In this document: positions 8,886 through 15,742 of the stretch, in pieces
Layout: each line of letters starts with the position of its first letter
How positions within the stretch are numbered: position 1 is the first letter of the stretch
Origin: JAKACA01 sp050008715
Lineage (GTDB): Bacteria; Actinomycetota; Acidimicrobiia; Acidimicrobiales; Bog-793
Direction: 5' to 3'
NCBI GenBank assembly: GCA_050008715.1
Contig: JBEKMC010000005.1
Location: 1-64,000, forward strand
DNA length: 64,000 bases
Program-made: the position numbers and the translations under genes
Notes under the pieces: model-generated
Database searches by the model: none
The model's input: only the letters and a program-made list of their open reading frames with translations
What the model was told of the DNA's origin: nothing

Positions 8886-9728
8886 CTACTGCGACGGCGC
8901 CGTCGTCGCGTCCGCGAGCCTGGACCGCCGCCCCTGACCGCGGCGACGGGCGACGGCCGTGCCGGCAAGCGCCGTGCCATAGCTGACGACGCCGAGCGTC
9001 CCGACGAAGAAACCCACCGGCCACTGCGACACATACGACGCCGCCACGGCCACCCAGACGGTGGCGAGGGCGATGAGGACGGAGAGCCCCATTGCGCGGC
9101 TCGGTCGCGCCGTCAGCAAACGAGCAGACGCCGCCGGGGCGATCATCAAGCTGAACATGAGGAATGCCCCGACCACCGGCACCGTCATCGTCGTCGCCAA
9201 CGCGACGATCAAGAGAAAGCACAGCTCCATCAGCGACGAGCTGACGCCGCGGGCCTCGGCGACATCTCCGAGAACCGACGACAGGAGCAAGGGCCGGTAG
9301 CACACCGCGATTGCGGCGACGCACACCACGCCGAGTACCGCCAGCGGCACGAGCTGTCCGGCGCTCACGCCGAGCACTTCCCCGAACAGGAGCGAGTAGA
9401 CCTCCGGGGCGTACTCGACGCTCATCGAGAGGAAGAGCGCACCGAGCCCGAGCAGCACGACGAGGGAGAGCGCGGTGGCCACGTCAGGCCGGCCGCGCCG
9501 GCCGAGCCAACCGATGCCGAGGGCGCCGAGGACTGCGAAGACGCCGAGACCGAGCAGCGTGTTGGCCCCGACGAGGCTGGCGCCGGCCGCTCCGGCGAAG
9601 GCTCCTTGGGGAACGGCATGGGCGGCAAAGGCCGAGCCTCGCAGGACTGCGAAGAAGCCGACCACGCCGGCGATGACCGCCACGAGGGAGGCTGCGATCC
9701 ACGTGTCGGTCATGAAGCTCGAGAACAT
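8886..9728 (-). CDS. Metal ABC transporter permease (second subunit, ZnuB/MntB-like)
   Basis: 280-aa integral membrane protein of the ABC-3 family, with about 8 hydrophobic segments. GSAFAAHAVPQGAFAG matches the conserved loop that contacts the ATPase, and LMIAPAASARLLT is the family's C-terminal signature. With the upstream permease it would form the heterodimeric channel for Zn2+ or Mn2+ uptake. It begins 14 bp after the first permease gene and is last in the four-gene minus-strand unit. The C-terminal tail (RRRGQGRRSR) is basic and cytoplasmic. Two non-identical permeases in one operon are common in actinobacterial metal transporters. Confidence 0.9.
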   Translation of the reverse strand: MFSSFMTDTWIAASLVAVIAGVVGFFAVLRGSAFAAHAVPQGAFAGAAGASLVGANTLLGLGVFAVLGALGIGWLGRRGRPDVATALSLVVLLGLGALFLSMSVEYAPEVYSLLFGEVLGVSAGQLVPLAVLGVVCVAAIAVCYRPLLLSSVLGDVAEARGVSSSLMELCFLLIVALATTMTVPVVGAFLMFSLMIAPAASARLLTARPSRAMGLSVLIALATVWVAVAASYVSQWPVGFFVGTLGVVSYGTALAGTAVARRRGQGRRSRLADATTAPSQ

Positions 9729-9742
9729 GCTCGTCCAGTGCC

Positions 9743-10621
9743 CTAGGAGACCGGCGTCGCCGGGCGGCGGGTGCGCGTGAAACCGGAGAGCAGGTAGGCG
9801 GCGAAGATCAGGACGACCACGAAGAAACTGACCGGCCAGCCCCGTCCAGCCGGAGGCCAGCTATGGCTGTCGTAGGCGAGCACGATGCCGAGCCAGGTCG
9901 CACCGATACCGATGAGGCCGGCGGTCACCATGGCGCGGCCCGGCCGGCTGGTGAGACGAAGTGCGGTAGCCGCCGGCCCGATGAGCAGGGCCGTGCTGAG
10001 CACGGCACCGATCGTGATGGCGGCGAGGGCGACGGCGAGGGCCGTGGCGGCGAGGTAGCAGACCCCGACGAGTCGGACGGGGACACCGCGCGACGACGCC
10101 ATGTCGGCGTTGAGCGAGCTCAGCAGGAGCATGCGATAGCAGGGGAGGACGATGGCGAGTACGAGCAGGCCACACAGCGCGGCGATCACGGCCGTGCTGT
10201 GGTCGATGACGAAGATCGAGCCGAACAGGACCGTCATGGAGGCGCCCGTCGTGGTCGAGCTCGTCGTGTCCAGGTAGAGGAACAGCGCAGCGAGCCCGAG
10301 TACGCCCCCGAGCACGATGCCCGTCGCCACATCGCGGCCCCTCGCCCGCTGTACGCCGATCATCTCCATGGCGGACGTGGCCGCCAGCCCCATGACGACG
10401 AAACCCCAGATGGGATTGACCCCGAGAAGGAACGCGCCCGCGCCGCCCGTCGTGCTCACGTCCGAGAAGGCGTGGCCGGCGAACGACTGCCCGCGGATGA
10501 CCGTGAAGACCCCGACCGGCCCGGACACGACCGACACGACCGCTCCGAGCACCAGTGCCACGTGCACCGCCGAGCTGTCGAAGAAGCCGGCAGCGAACAG
10601 GGGCTGGAGGAAGTGGCCCAT
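9743..10621 (-). CDS. Metal ABC transporter permease (first subunit, ZnuB/MntB-like)
   Basis: 292-aa ABC-3 family permease with about 8 membrane segments. The loop RGQSFAGHAFSDVSTTGGAG is the ATPase-contact motif and LLIGPAATALRLTSRPGRAM the family signature near the C-terminus. It starts 2 bp after the ATP-binding gene, so it is translated from the same message. The two permeases share the family motifs but are clearly divergent outside them, suggesting an old duplication rather than a recent one. A transported metal of Zn2+ is favoured by the candidate Zur operator in front of the operon; Mn2+ cannot be excluded. Confidence 0.9.
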   Translation of the reverse strand: MGHFLQPLFAAGFFDSSAVHVALVLGAVVSVVSGPVGVFTVIRGQSFAGHAFSDVSTTGGAGAFLLGVNPIWGFVVMGLAATSAMEMIGVQRARGRDVATGIVLGGVLGLAALFLYLDTTSSTTTGASMTVLFGSIFVIDHSTAVIAALCGLLVLAIVLPCYRMLLLSSLNADMASSRGVPVRLVGVCYLAATALAVALAAITIGAVLSTALLIGPAATALRLTSRPGRAMVTAGLIGIGATWLGIVLAYDSHSWPPAGRGWPVSFFVVVLIFAAYLLSGFTRTRRPATPVS

Positions 10622-10623
10622 GG

Positions 10624-11472
10624 TCAGTCGGGAGGCGGGAGGACGGTGATGTCGTGGGTGTCCCCGCCGGCGTCGATCCCGGCGCCCGACACGACGAGCA
10701 CGCGGCCGTGCAGCCGCAGGACGTCGACGTGGTGCCCGTAGAGAGCGCTCAGCACTTCGGATCGCACGACCTCGTCGGCGGTCCCGCTGACCGCCCTTCC
10801 GTTGGCGATGTAGACGATGCGGTCCATCACGGGAAGGAGCGTGTTCACCTCGTGGGCCGAGATGAACACGGCGATGCCCTGTTCCCTCGCCACGCTGCCC
10901 AGCAAGTCGACGACCTCCTGAGCGCTTCGCAGGTCGAGGTTGGCGAGCGGTTCGTCGAGGAGTAACAGCTTGGGGCGGCTGATGATGGCATGGGCGATGA
11001 GGACGCGCTGCTGCTCCCCGCCGGAGAGCGTGCCGACCCGCGCGCGGCCGAACTCGCCGGCACCGACGGCTTGCAGCGCATCGTCCACGAGCTGCTCCCG
11101 GCGGCGGGACCGAAACGGTATCCCGAGCCGGTGCCCATCGAGGCCGAGCGCCACGACGTCTCGGGCGCGCAGCGGCAGGTCAGGGTCGAGCAGGAACTTC
11201 TGCGGCACGTAGCCGATCACCGGGTGCCGCCGGTCGTGCACCCCGCCCGCCACGACGACCGATCCGTGCTGGGTCGGCTGGAGGCCGAGCACCACGCGCA
11301 AAAGCGTGGTCTTGCCGGAGCCGTTCGGACCGATGAGGCCCGTTACCTCGCCGGCGCGCAGCGTGAAGGCGACGTCGTGCAGCACCTCGCGCCCCGCGAA
11401 GGAGACACTGACGTCGTCGACGGCGAGGACCTCGTCGCCGGATCGCGTCGGGGGCGGAGGTGCCCCCGTCAT
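10624..11472 (-). CDS. Metal ABC transporter ATP-binding protein (ZnuC-like)
   Basis: 282-aa ABC ATPase that powers metal import at the inner face of the membrane. Walker A is GPNGSGKTT (residues 48-56), the signature LSGGEQQRV, Walker B LLLLDEPLANLD, and the switch His lies in FISAHEVN. A short C-terminal extension (DVLRLHGRVLVVSGAG) follows the nucleotide-binding domain. Its start overlaps the stop of the binding-protein gene (ATGA, 11469-11472), so the two are coupled. The order binding protein, ATPase, permease, permease is standard for the Znu/Mnt class. Confidence 0.93.
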   Translation of the reverse strand: MTGAPPPPTRSGDEVLAVDDVSVSFAGREVLHDVAFTLRAGEVTGLIGPNGSGKTTLLRVVLGLQPTQHGSVVVAGGVHDRRHPVIGYVPQKFLLDPDLPLRARDVVALGLDGHRLGIPFRSRRREQLVDDALQAVGAGEFGRARVGTLSGGEQQRVLIAHAIISRPKLLLLDEPLANLDLRSAQEVVDLLGSVAREQGIAVFISAHEVNTLLPVMDRIVYIANGRAVSGTADEVVRSEVLSALYGHHVDVLRLHGRVLVVSGAGIDAGGDTHDITVLPPPD

Positions 11473-12410
11473 AGCCGAGTGGTCGAAACGTTGGAGGCGA
11501 GAGCCTTGCGGAGCGCCCCGACCTCGGCCAGCATCCAGCTCTGGTAGTCGTACCCGGACGGCATCGTCTCGTAGACGGCGACGACGGGGACGCCGGCTTG
11601 TTGCGCCTGTGCGAGGAACGACTGGGTGATCGAGTCTGTGACTTGCTCGTTGTAGAGGAACACCCTCACGTGATGCCCGTCGAGGAGGCTCTCCTCTGTC
11701 GACACGTCCTGCGGGGACGGGTCGACGCCGTTCATGATGTCGGCCTGCAACGACCAGGGGGTCCGGTTCTGTAGGCCGGCGGCTTCGAGCAGATAGTCGC
11801 CGACCGGCTCGGTCGTCGCCACCGGGGCGCCCGGGAAGTCAGCCTTCAGGGCGGCGATCGCGTGTGCCAACGGCGCCAGCGAAGCTTCGAAGGCACCGGC
11901 GCGGGCGTGAAAGAAGGCGGCATGACCTGGCTCGAGGGCTGCGAGATCAGTGGCGACTGCCTCCGCCACCGCCGGCATCGTCGCCGGCTGGTACCACAGG
12001 TGCGGGTTGGAGGTCGTCGTGCCGGACAGCCCGCTGAGGTCCTGGACGACGATGAGCTTGCGCCGCGGGTTCGGCGCCGCCGACTCGATCTTCGACATGA
12101 ACGTGTCGTAGCCGAGGCCGTTCTGTACGACGAGCTCGGCTCCGCTCACCGCTTCGGCCACCTGCGGGCTTGCCTCGAAGGTGTGGGGATCGGTGTTCGG
12201 GTTGGACATGACGGCGGTGACGCTCACGTACGGACCACCGACCTGCGAGATCACGTTGGCGTACTCGTTCTCCGCGCCGACGGCGTCGATCACGCCGGCG
12301 GCGCCGGAGCTGGTCCTCGAGCAGCCTGTCGCGCTCAATGCGATCGCCACGACGGCGCCGGCGATGCGCAGCGGCCGACCGGTACGTCGGCCATGTCGTC
12401 TCCTGGGCAT
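11469..12410 (-). CDS. Metal ABC transporter substrate-binding lipoprotein (ZnuA-like)
   Basis: 313-aa cluster A-I solute-binding protein. The N-terminus is basic, then hydrophobic, ending in the lipobox LSATGC, so it is a lipoprotein tethered outside the membrane. Metal-ligand motifs are present: NTDPHTFEASP (first His), HLWYQPATMP (second His) and ATTEPVGDYLL. The central loop is short and not His-rich, unlike many Zn-specific ZnuA proteins. The start is chosen as ATG 12410. An in-frame ATG at 12428 also exists, but it would place the candidate Zur operator inside the coding sequence. No clear ribosome binding site precedes ATG 12410, so leaderless translation is possible. First gene of the four-gene operon. 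Confidence 0.9.
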   Translation of the reverse strand: MPRRRHGRRTGRPLRIAGAVVAIALSATGCSRTSSGAAGVIDAVGAENEYANVISQVGGPYVSVTAVMSNPNTDPHTFEASPQVAEAVSGAELVVQNGLGYDTFMSKIESAAPNPRRKLIVVQDLSGLSGTTTSNPHLWYQPATMPAVAEAVATDLAALEPGHAAFFHARAGAFEASLAPLAHAIAALKADFPGAPVATTEPVGDYLLEAAGLQNRTPWSLQADIMNGVDPSPQDVSTEESLLDGHHVRVFLYNEQVTDSITQSFLAQAQQAGVPVVAVYETMPSGYDYQSWMLAEVGALRKALASNVSTTRL

Positions 12411-12412
12411 AA

Positions 12413-12427
12413 TGAGAACGATAACCA
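12413..12427. promoter_or_regulatory. Candidate Zur/Fur-family operator
   Basis: TGAGAACGATAACCA matches the actinobacterial Zur-box pattern TGAAAATGATTTTCA at 10 of 15 positions and lies in an imperfect inverted repeat flanked by AATG and CATT. It touches the start of the znuA-like gene, where a bound repressor would block transcription under zinc sufficiency. It is also in the 109-bp interval shared with the divergent SCO gene. No Zur gene is in the window. This is a motif match by eye, not a scored hit. Confidence 0.5.
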
Positions 12428-12519
12428 TTCGCACTTGGGCGGGCAACCGCCGGACACCCGTCGACTAGTCTCACCTCCGTGGTGCAGGGGGTCGAGACCA
12501 GCGTGACCAGCGGCTCTCG

Positions 12520-13356
12520 ATGAGCACCAGCACGGACGATCCCCAGACGTCGTCGTCGGCACGTCCGGTCGACCGAGCGGCGGCCTTTGCTGCCGGCCCG
12601 ACCAAGATCCCCCCGCGCGTCATCGTCATCGGCCTTGCCGTGATCGTCGCACTCGCCCTGCTCGGAATCCTGGGTGAGCGCTTCTTCTCGAGCGTGGGGC
12701 TCAACCCCGTGGCCCCGAAGTCCCCGCCGAAGGCATCGCCGACCACCCTGCCGGCAGGGATACCGCAACTCGACGCCCCGCTCTCCGCTTTCATGGGGAT
12801 CAAGGCGATGACACCGTTGGCGGCGCCCGGTTTCTCGCTCGTCGATCAGGCGGGCAAGGCCGTAAGCCTCGCCCGCCAACACGGCAAGGTTGTCGTGCTC
12901 ACGTTCTTCGACGACAGCTGCAGCGACATCTGCCCGGTGCTGGAGGCGGAGATTGCGGCCGCCGCCACCGACCTCGGGCGCTCGTCGGACCGGGTGGTGT
13001 TCCTCACGGTGAACACCGATCCGATGAGCCCCGTCGTGAGCGCGACATCGCCCGCGGTCAGCGATTCGGCCCTGAGCAACGTCACCAACTGGCATCTCCT
13101 CGGCGGTTCGCTCGCCGCCCTCGACCGCGTCTGGCGTGACGACGGCGTATCGGTCGCCGTCTCGCCGGCGAGCCGGATCGTTGCTCACAACGACGTGATG
13201 TACTTCATCGGCCCAGCTGGCCGCTTCGCCTACGAGGCGGTCCCGTACTCGAACGAGAGCCAGCTCGGCATCTTCAGCCTGCCGGCGGCGAACATCACGC
13301 GGTGGGGACACGGCATCGCCGAGTATGCCGAGAAGCTGCTGCGGAGTTCTCCGTGA
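12520..13356 (+). CDS. SCO1/SenC-family copper chaperone
   Basis: 278-aa membrane-anchored thioredoxin-fold protein that delivers copper to the CuA site of cytochrome c oxidase. A hydrophobic segment at about residues 34-52 anchors it after a cytoplasmic N-tail, and a Pro/Ala-rich linker follows. The copper site is complete: Cys134 and Cys138 (CSDIC) and His223 (VAHNDV). The extracytoplasmic domain begins at about GFSLVDQAGKAVSL. It diverges from the Znu operon and overlaps the next gene by GTGA. The oxidase genes lie only about 1 kb away, which fits the role. A second SCO domain is found at 21.7 kb. Confidence 0.9.
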   Translation: MSTSTDDPQTSSSARPVDRAAAFAAGPTKIPPRVIVIGLAVIVALALLGILGERFFSSVGLNPVAPKSPPKASPTTLPAGIPQLDAPLSAFMGIKAMTPLAAPGFSLVDQAGKAVSLARQHGKVVVLTFFDDSCSDICPVLEAEIAAAATDLGRSSDRVVFLTVNTDPMSPVVSATSPAVSDSALSNVTNWHLLGGSLAALDRVWRDDGVSVAVSPASRIVAHNDVMYFIGPAGRFAYEAVPYSNESQLGIFSLPAANITRWGHGIAEYAEKLLRSSP

Positions 13357-13997
13357 CCGACTCCGATCCGAACCCCGAGCTACGGGCGCCCGCGAAGCCC
13401 CCTTGGTACCGGCGGCGCGCCATTCTTTTGAGCCTCGGGGTCGCCATCGTGCTTGCCATCACGGTGATCACGGACCTGCCGACACACACCTCGATCGCCG
13501 CCCAGGTGTCGGAAGAGACGACGGTCCTCAACGAAGTCACGTCCGACGCGGCACCGTGCGTGGCCGCGGTGGGCGAGGCATTCGGCTTCTATGCCGACGT
13601 GACGAAGGGCTCCCTCACACCGTCCGAACAGGCGAGCCTGCCGGCGCTGCTCCGGGACGACCAGGCGTCGTGCTCGTTCACGAGCGAGTACGTCTACGAC
13701 CTGTCAGGCATCGAAGTCCCTGGAACAGCCGCCGGCAGGGACGTGGGTGGCCTCGTGAGCACGATCACACTCTGGGTCACCTCCGATGCACTTGCCGCCA
13801 TCGATGCCATCGACGAGCTGACGACCGACCCGACGAACGCGACGCAGGTGGCGGCGCTCGACAAGGCCGAACGGCTGCTCGCCTCTGACCGGGCTTCGGT
13901 CAACGCGGAGCTTCACGCAGCCGATGGGGCGCTCGGAGGGGCCCACCTCCCCAGTCCAGGGCTGCCGGCCCTCCCGTCGCCTGCCGCCGACAGCTGA
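13353..13997 (+). CDS. Membrane-anchored extracytoplasmic protein, SCO partner
   Basis: 214 aa, family not recognised. GTG 13353 overlaps the SCO stop codon, so expression is coupled to the copper chaperone. The N-tail is cytoplasmic and basic (PPWYRRR), followed by one membrane segment at about residues 21-39 (AILLSLGVAIVLAITVI), then an Ala/Thr/Asp-rich outer domain, predicted largely helical, with just two cysteines (in APCVAAVG and QASCSF) that could pair. The tail is Pro/Ala-rich. Coupling suggests a role in copper delivery or oxidase assembly, but that is inferred only from position. It converges on the ctaG gene. Confidence 0.7.
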   Translation: MTDSDPNPELRAPAKPPWYRRRAILLSLGVAIVLAITVITDLPTHTSIAAQVSEETTVLNEVTSDAAPCVAAVGEAFGFYADVTKGSLTPSEQASLPALLRDDQASCSFTSEYVYDLSGIEVPGTAAGRDVGGLVSTITLWVTSDALAAIDAIDELTTDPTNATQVAALDKAERLLASDRASVNAELHAADGALGGAHLPSPGLPALPSPAADS

Positions 13998-14046
13998 GCC
14001 ACCCGCACGGGCCGACTTCGCTCGTTGCGGGATCCGCGCTGCACGC

Positions 14047-14901
14047 TCAGCCGGCGTGCCCGCTTCCGGGCCGGGCGACGTCGCCGATCGAGATGGCGGG
14101 ACCGAAGCTACGGCGCCGGTTCTCACGCACGAGGCGGTGCAGGCCCTGGTCCGGATCCTCGTCAGCCCTGAGCCAGGCCACAAGGTTCCAGAACACGACC
14201 GGCACGTACGCAGACGCCGCCGCGAACCACAGCACGAACGTCACGATCTCCTGGTCTGCGGCAAAGCTCAGGGAGCTGCCGGCGAGCGCATGGTGATAGC
14301 TCACGTACATCGAAGCGTGAGACAGGCCGACGAGGTAGGCCGTAATCCAGATGGTCCACATGGCGACGGCAGCGAGGGCGATGCGCTTCGGGCGAGCGAG
14401 CCGCGGGACGAGCGGAGGTGACTCCACCAGCTCGAGCCACAACGCCGCTCCACCCGCGATGAGACAGACGGCCTCGACGAGCACGAGCCAGGGGTGTCGT
14501 ACAAGCGCGTTGACCACCGCCGGGGTTCTCGCGGCGGTGACGAGGGCCATCTCGACGAGGAGCACAGTCACGGCTCGGGCGAAGCCAAGATGGCGGTGGC
14601 GTGCTGTCGCCAGGCGGTCGATCAGCCGCGCTGAAGCAGTGGTGCCGGCAGACGGCTCGAATGACCCGGCGCCGGACCCTCCGTTGGAGAGCCGGAGGAA
14701 TCGCCACGGTGCCCCGAGCACGAGGAGGGCGGGGACGACGATGGCGAGGACGGAGAACCGGAGCGCCTCGAAATACTCATAGCGCCGCGCTTCGGTCGCA
14801 AACGGTGGCACGAGGACGACCAGCACCAGCACCGCCGCCGCGCAGGCCAGCGATGGTCGCACCCAAGGAGGAGGCACCACCGGCCGCTCTTCGGCGGCCA
14901 C
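14047..14901 (-). CDS. ctaG: CtaG (caa3-type) cytochrome oxidase assembly protein, copy 1
   Basis: 284-aa polytopic membrane protein of the Caa3_CtaG family, needed in Bacillus for caa3 oxidase assembly, probably copper insertion. About seven membrane segments are seen. Family features include RYEYFEALRFSVLAIVVPAL followed by GAPWRFLRL and the late SHASMYVSYHHAL motif with paired His that could bind copper. The start is GTG 14901, 5 bp after the small upstream gene; an alternative GTG at 14946 adds 15 residues and would overlap that gene by 40 bp. It is the last gene of the oxidase operon. The other copy, at 19.6 kb, keeps the usual family motifs better; this one has a divergent N-terminal half. 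Confidence 0.82.
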   Translation of the reverse strand: MAAEERPVVPPPWVRPSLACAAAVLVLVVLVPPFATEARRYEYFEALRFSVLAIVVPALLVLGAPWRFLRLSNGGSGAGSFEPSAGTTASARLIDRLATARHRHLGFARAVTVLLVEMALVTAARTPAVVNALVRHPWLVLVEAVCLIAGGAALWLELVESPPLVPRLARPKRIALAAVAMWTIWITAYLVGLSHASMYVSYHHALAGSSLSFAADQEIVTFVLWFAAASAYVPVVFWNLVAWLRADEDPDQGLHRLVRENRRRSFGPAISIGDVARPGSGHAG

Positions 14902-14906
14902 GCCGC

Positions 14907-15023
14907 TCAATGGGAGGGTCGGCGCTGGAAGAACAGCCAGATGCACACGGCGAAGAGCGTCCCGACGGGTATGGCGAATGTCATCGCCTGGGCAGCGACA
15001 ATCGAGCCGGTCGCGATGATCAT
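14907..15023 (-). CDS. 38-residue single-pass membrane peptide in the oxidase operon
   Basis: A tiny gene between subunit III and ctaG: ATG 15023, preceded by GGAGGAG, ending with TGA at 14909-14907. The product is almost entirely one membrane helix (IVAAQAMTFAIPVGTLFAVC, then IWLFFQRRPSH), with a short basic tail that should face the cytoplasm. Small subunits of this kind (CtaF/subunit IV-like or CcoQ-like) accompany many bacterial oxidases. The 5-bp gap to the ctaG start and the strong ribosome binding site argue that it is translated. No sequence-based family assignment is possible at this length. Confidence 0.68.
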   Translation of the reverse strand: MIIATGSIVAAQAMTFAIPVGTLFAVCIWLFFQRRPSH

Positions 15024-15061
15024 CTCCTCCACCTTTCGTCCCACGACTGCTGAGCCGCGGC

Positions 15062-15742
15062 TCAGATCACATAAAACAGTACCCAAAACGCCAGCGACAT
15101 CAAGGCCATGAATCCCCAGAAGTAGGCGCATCCTTCGAGGTTTGCCCGGAACAGCCGGGCCACCGGCTGCGTCGAGCGAGCTGGGCCGCCGTCCTGTGCA
15201 ACGGCACGACGCAACCGCATCGCGCGGGCGAGCAACGTCTCCAACCAATACGTCCCGCACAGGAGCATGGCGACGTTCAGAACGGCCCAACCGATGAAGC
15301 ACGACGCGTAACCGCTCGAACCGGGGTAGAAGGGAAGATTCGTGAGCTGCCAGATCTGGAGCCCCACGGCGACGAGCCCGCCGGCGACGGCCGTCCACCC
15401 GGCTACCTCCCAGTCCAGCGAGGGGCCTCGGCGCAGGCGGAAGATGCCGTAGGCGTTCAAGCCGGCGGCCACGACGGCGATCACGAAGATGGCCGTGCCG
15501 GCCCCGATCGGAGCGGTGACGCCGCCCGGTCGCCATAGTTGATCGCTGTCCACCGACCGGAGGTAGAAGTACGCGAAGGCCAGGGACGCGAAGGTGAAGA
15601 CACCGATTCCGATCAGAAGTCGTCCACCGGTCCAGATCGCGCCCTCAGCCGATCGAAGCTCGTACTCGACCTCTTCGGCTGACTGTTGCAGCAGGTCGAC
15701 TCGGGCATTGGGCCGACCAGCCGGCATCACATCGTCACTCAT
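15062..15742 (-). CDS. ctaE: Cytochrome c oxidase subunit III
   Basis: 226-aa membrane protein with five clear hydrophobic segments, the short bacterial form of subunit III. Features are GGRLLIGIGVFTFASLAFAYFY at the start of the helical part and ANLEGCAYFWGFMALMSLAFWVLFYVI at the end, where family members carry a conserved aromatic helix. Subunit III has no metal but stabilises subunit I and its proton uptake path. Its start overlaps the ctaD stop (ATGA). The N-terminal 35 residues are cytoplasmic and acidic. It is less conserved than subunits I and II, but the operon position makes the call secure. Confidence 0.87.
   Translation of the reverse strand: MSDDVMPAGRPNARVDLLQQSAEEVEYELRSAEGAIWTGGRLLIGIGVFTFASLAFAYFYLRSVDSDQLWRPGGVTAPIGAGTAIFVIAVVAAGLNAYGIFRLRRGPSLDWEVAGWTAVAGGLVAVGLQIWQLTNLPFYPGSSGYASCFIGWAVLNVAMLLCGTYWLETLLARAMRLRRAVAQDGGPARSTQPVARLFRANLEGCAYFWGFMALMSLAFWVLFYVI

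Noticed and set aside
8800..9324. 175-residue N-terminal extension of the D-aminoacylase frame
   Set aside because: It overlaps the metal permease gene, and a good start with GGGGGAG exists at ATG 8799 where family homology begins.
13998..14046. Bidirectional terminator between the SCO-partner gene and ctaG
   Set aside because: CCCGCA and TGCGGG can pair, but the loop is 18 bases and no T-run follows.
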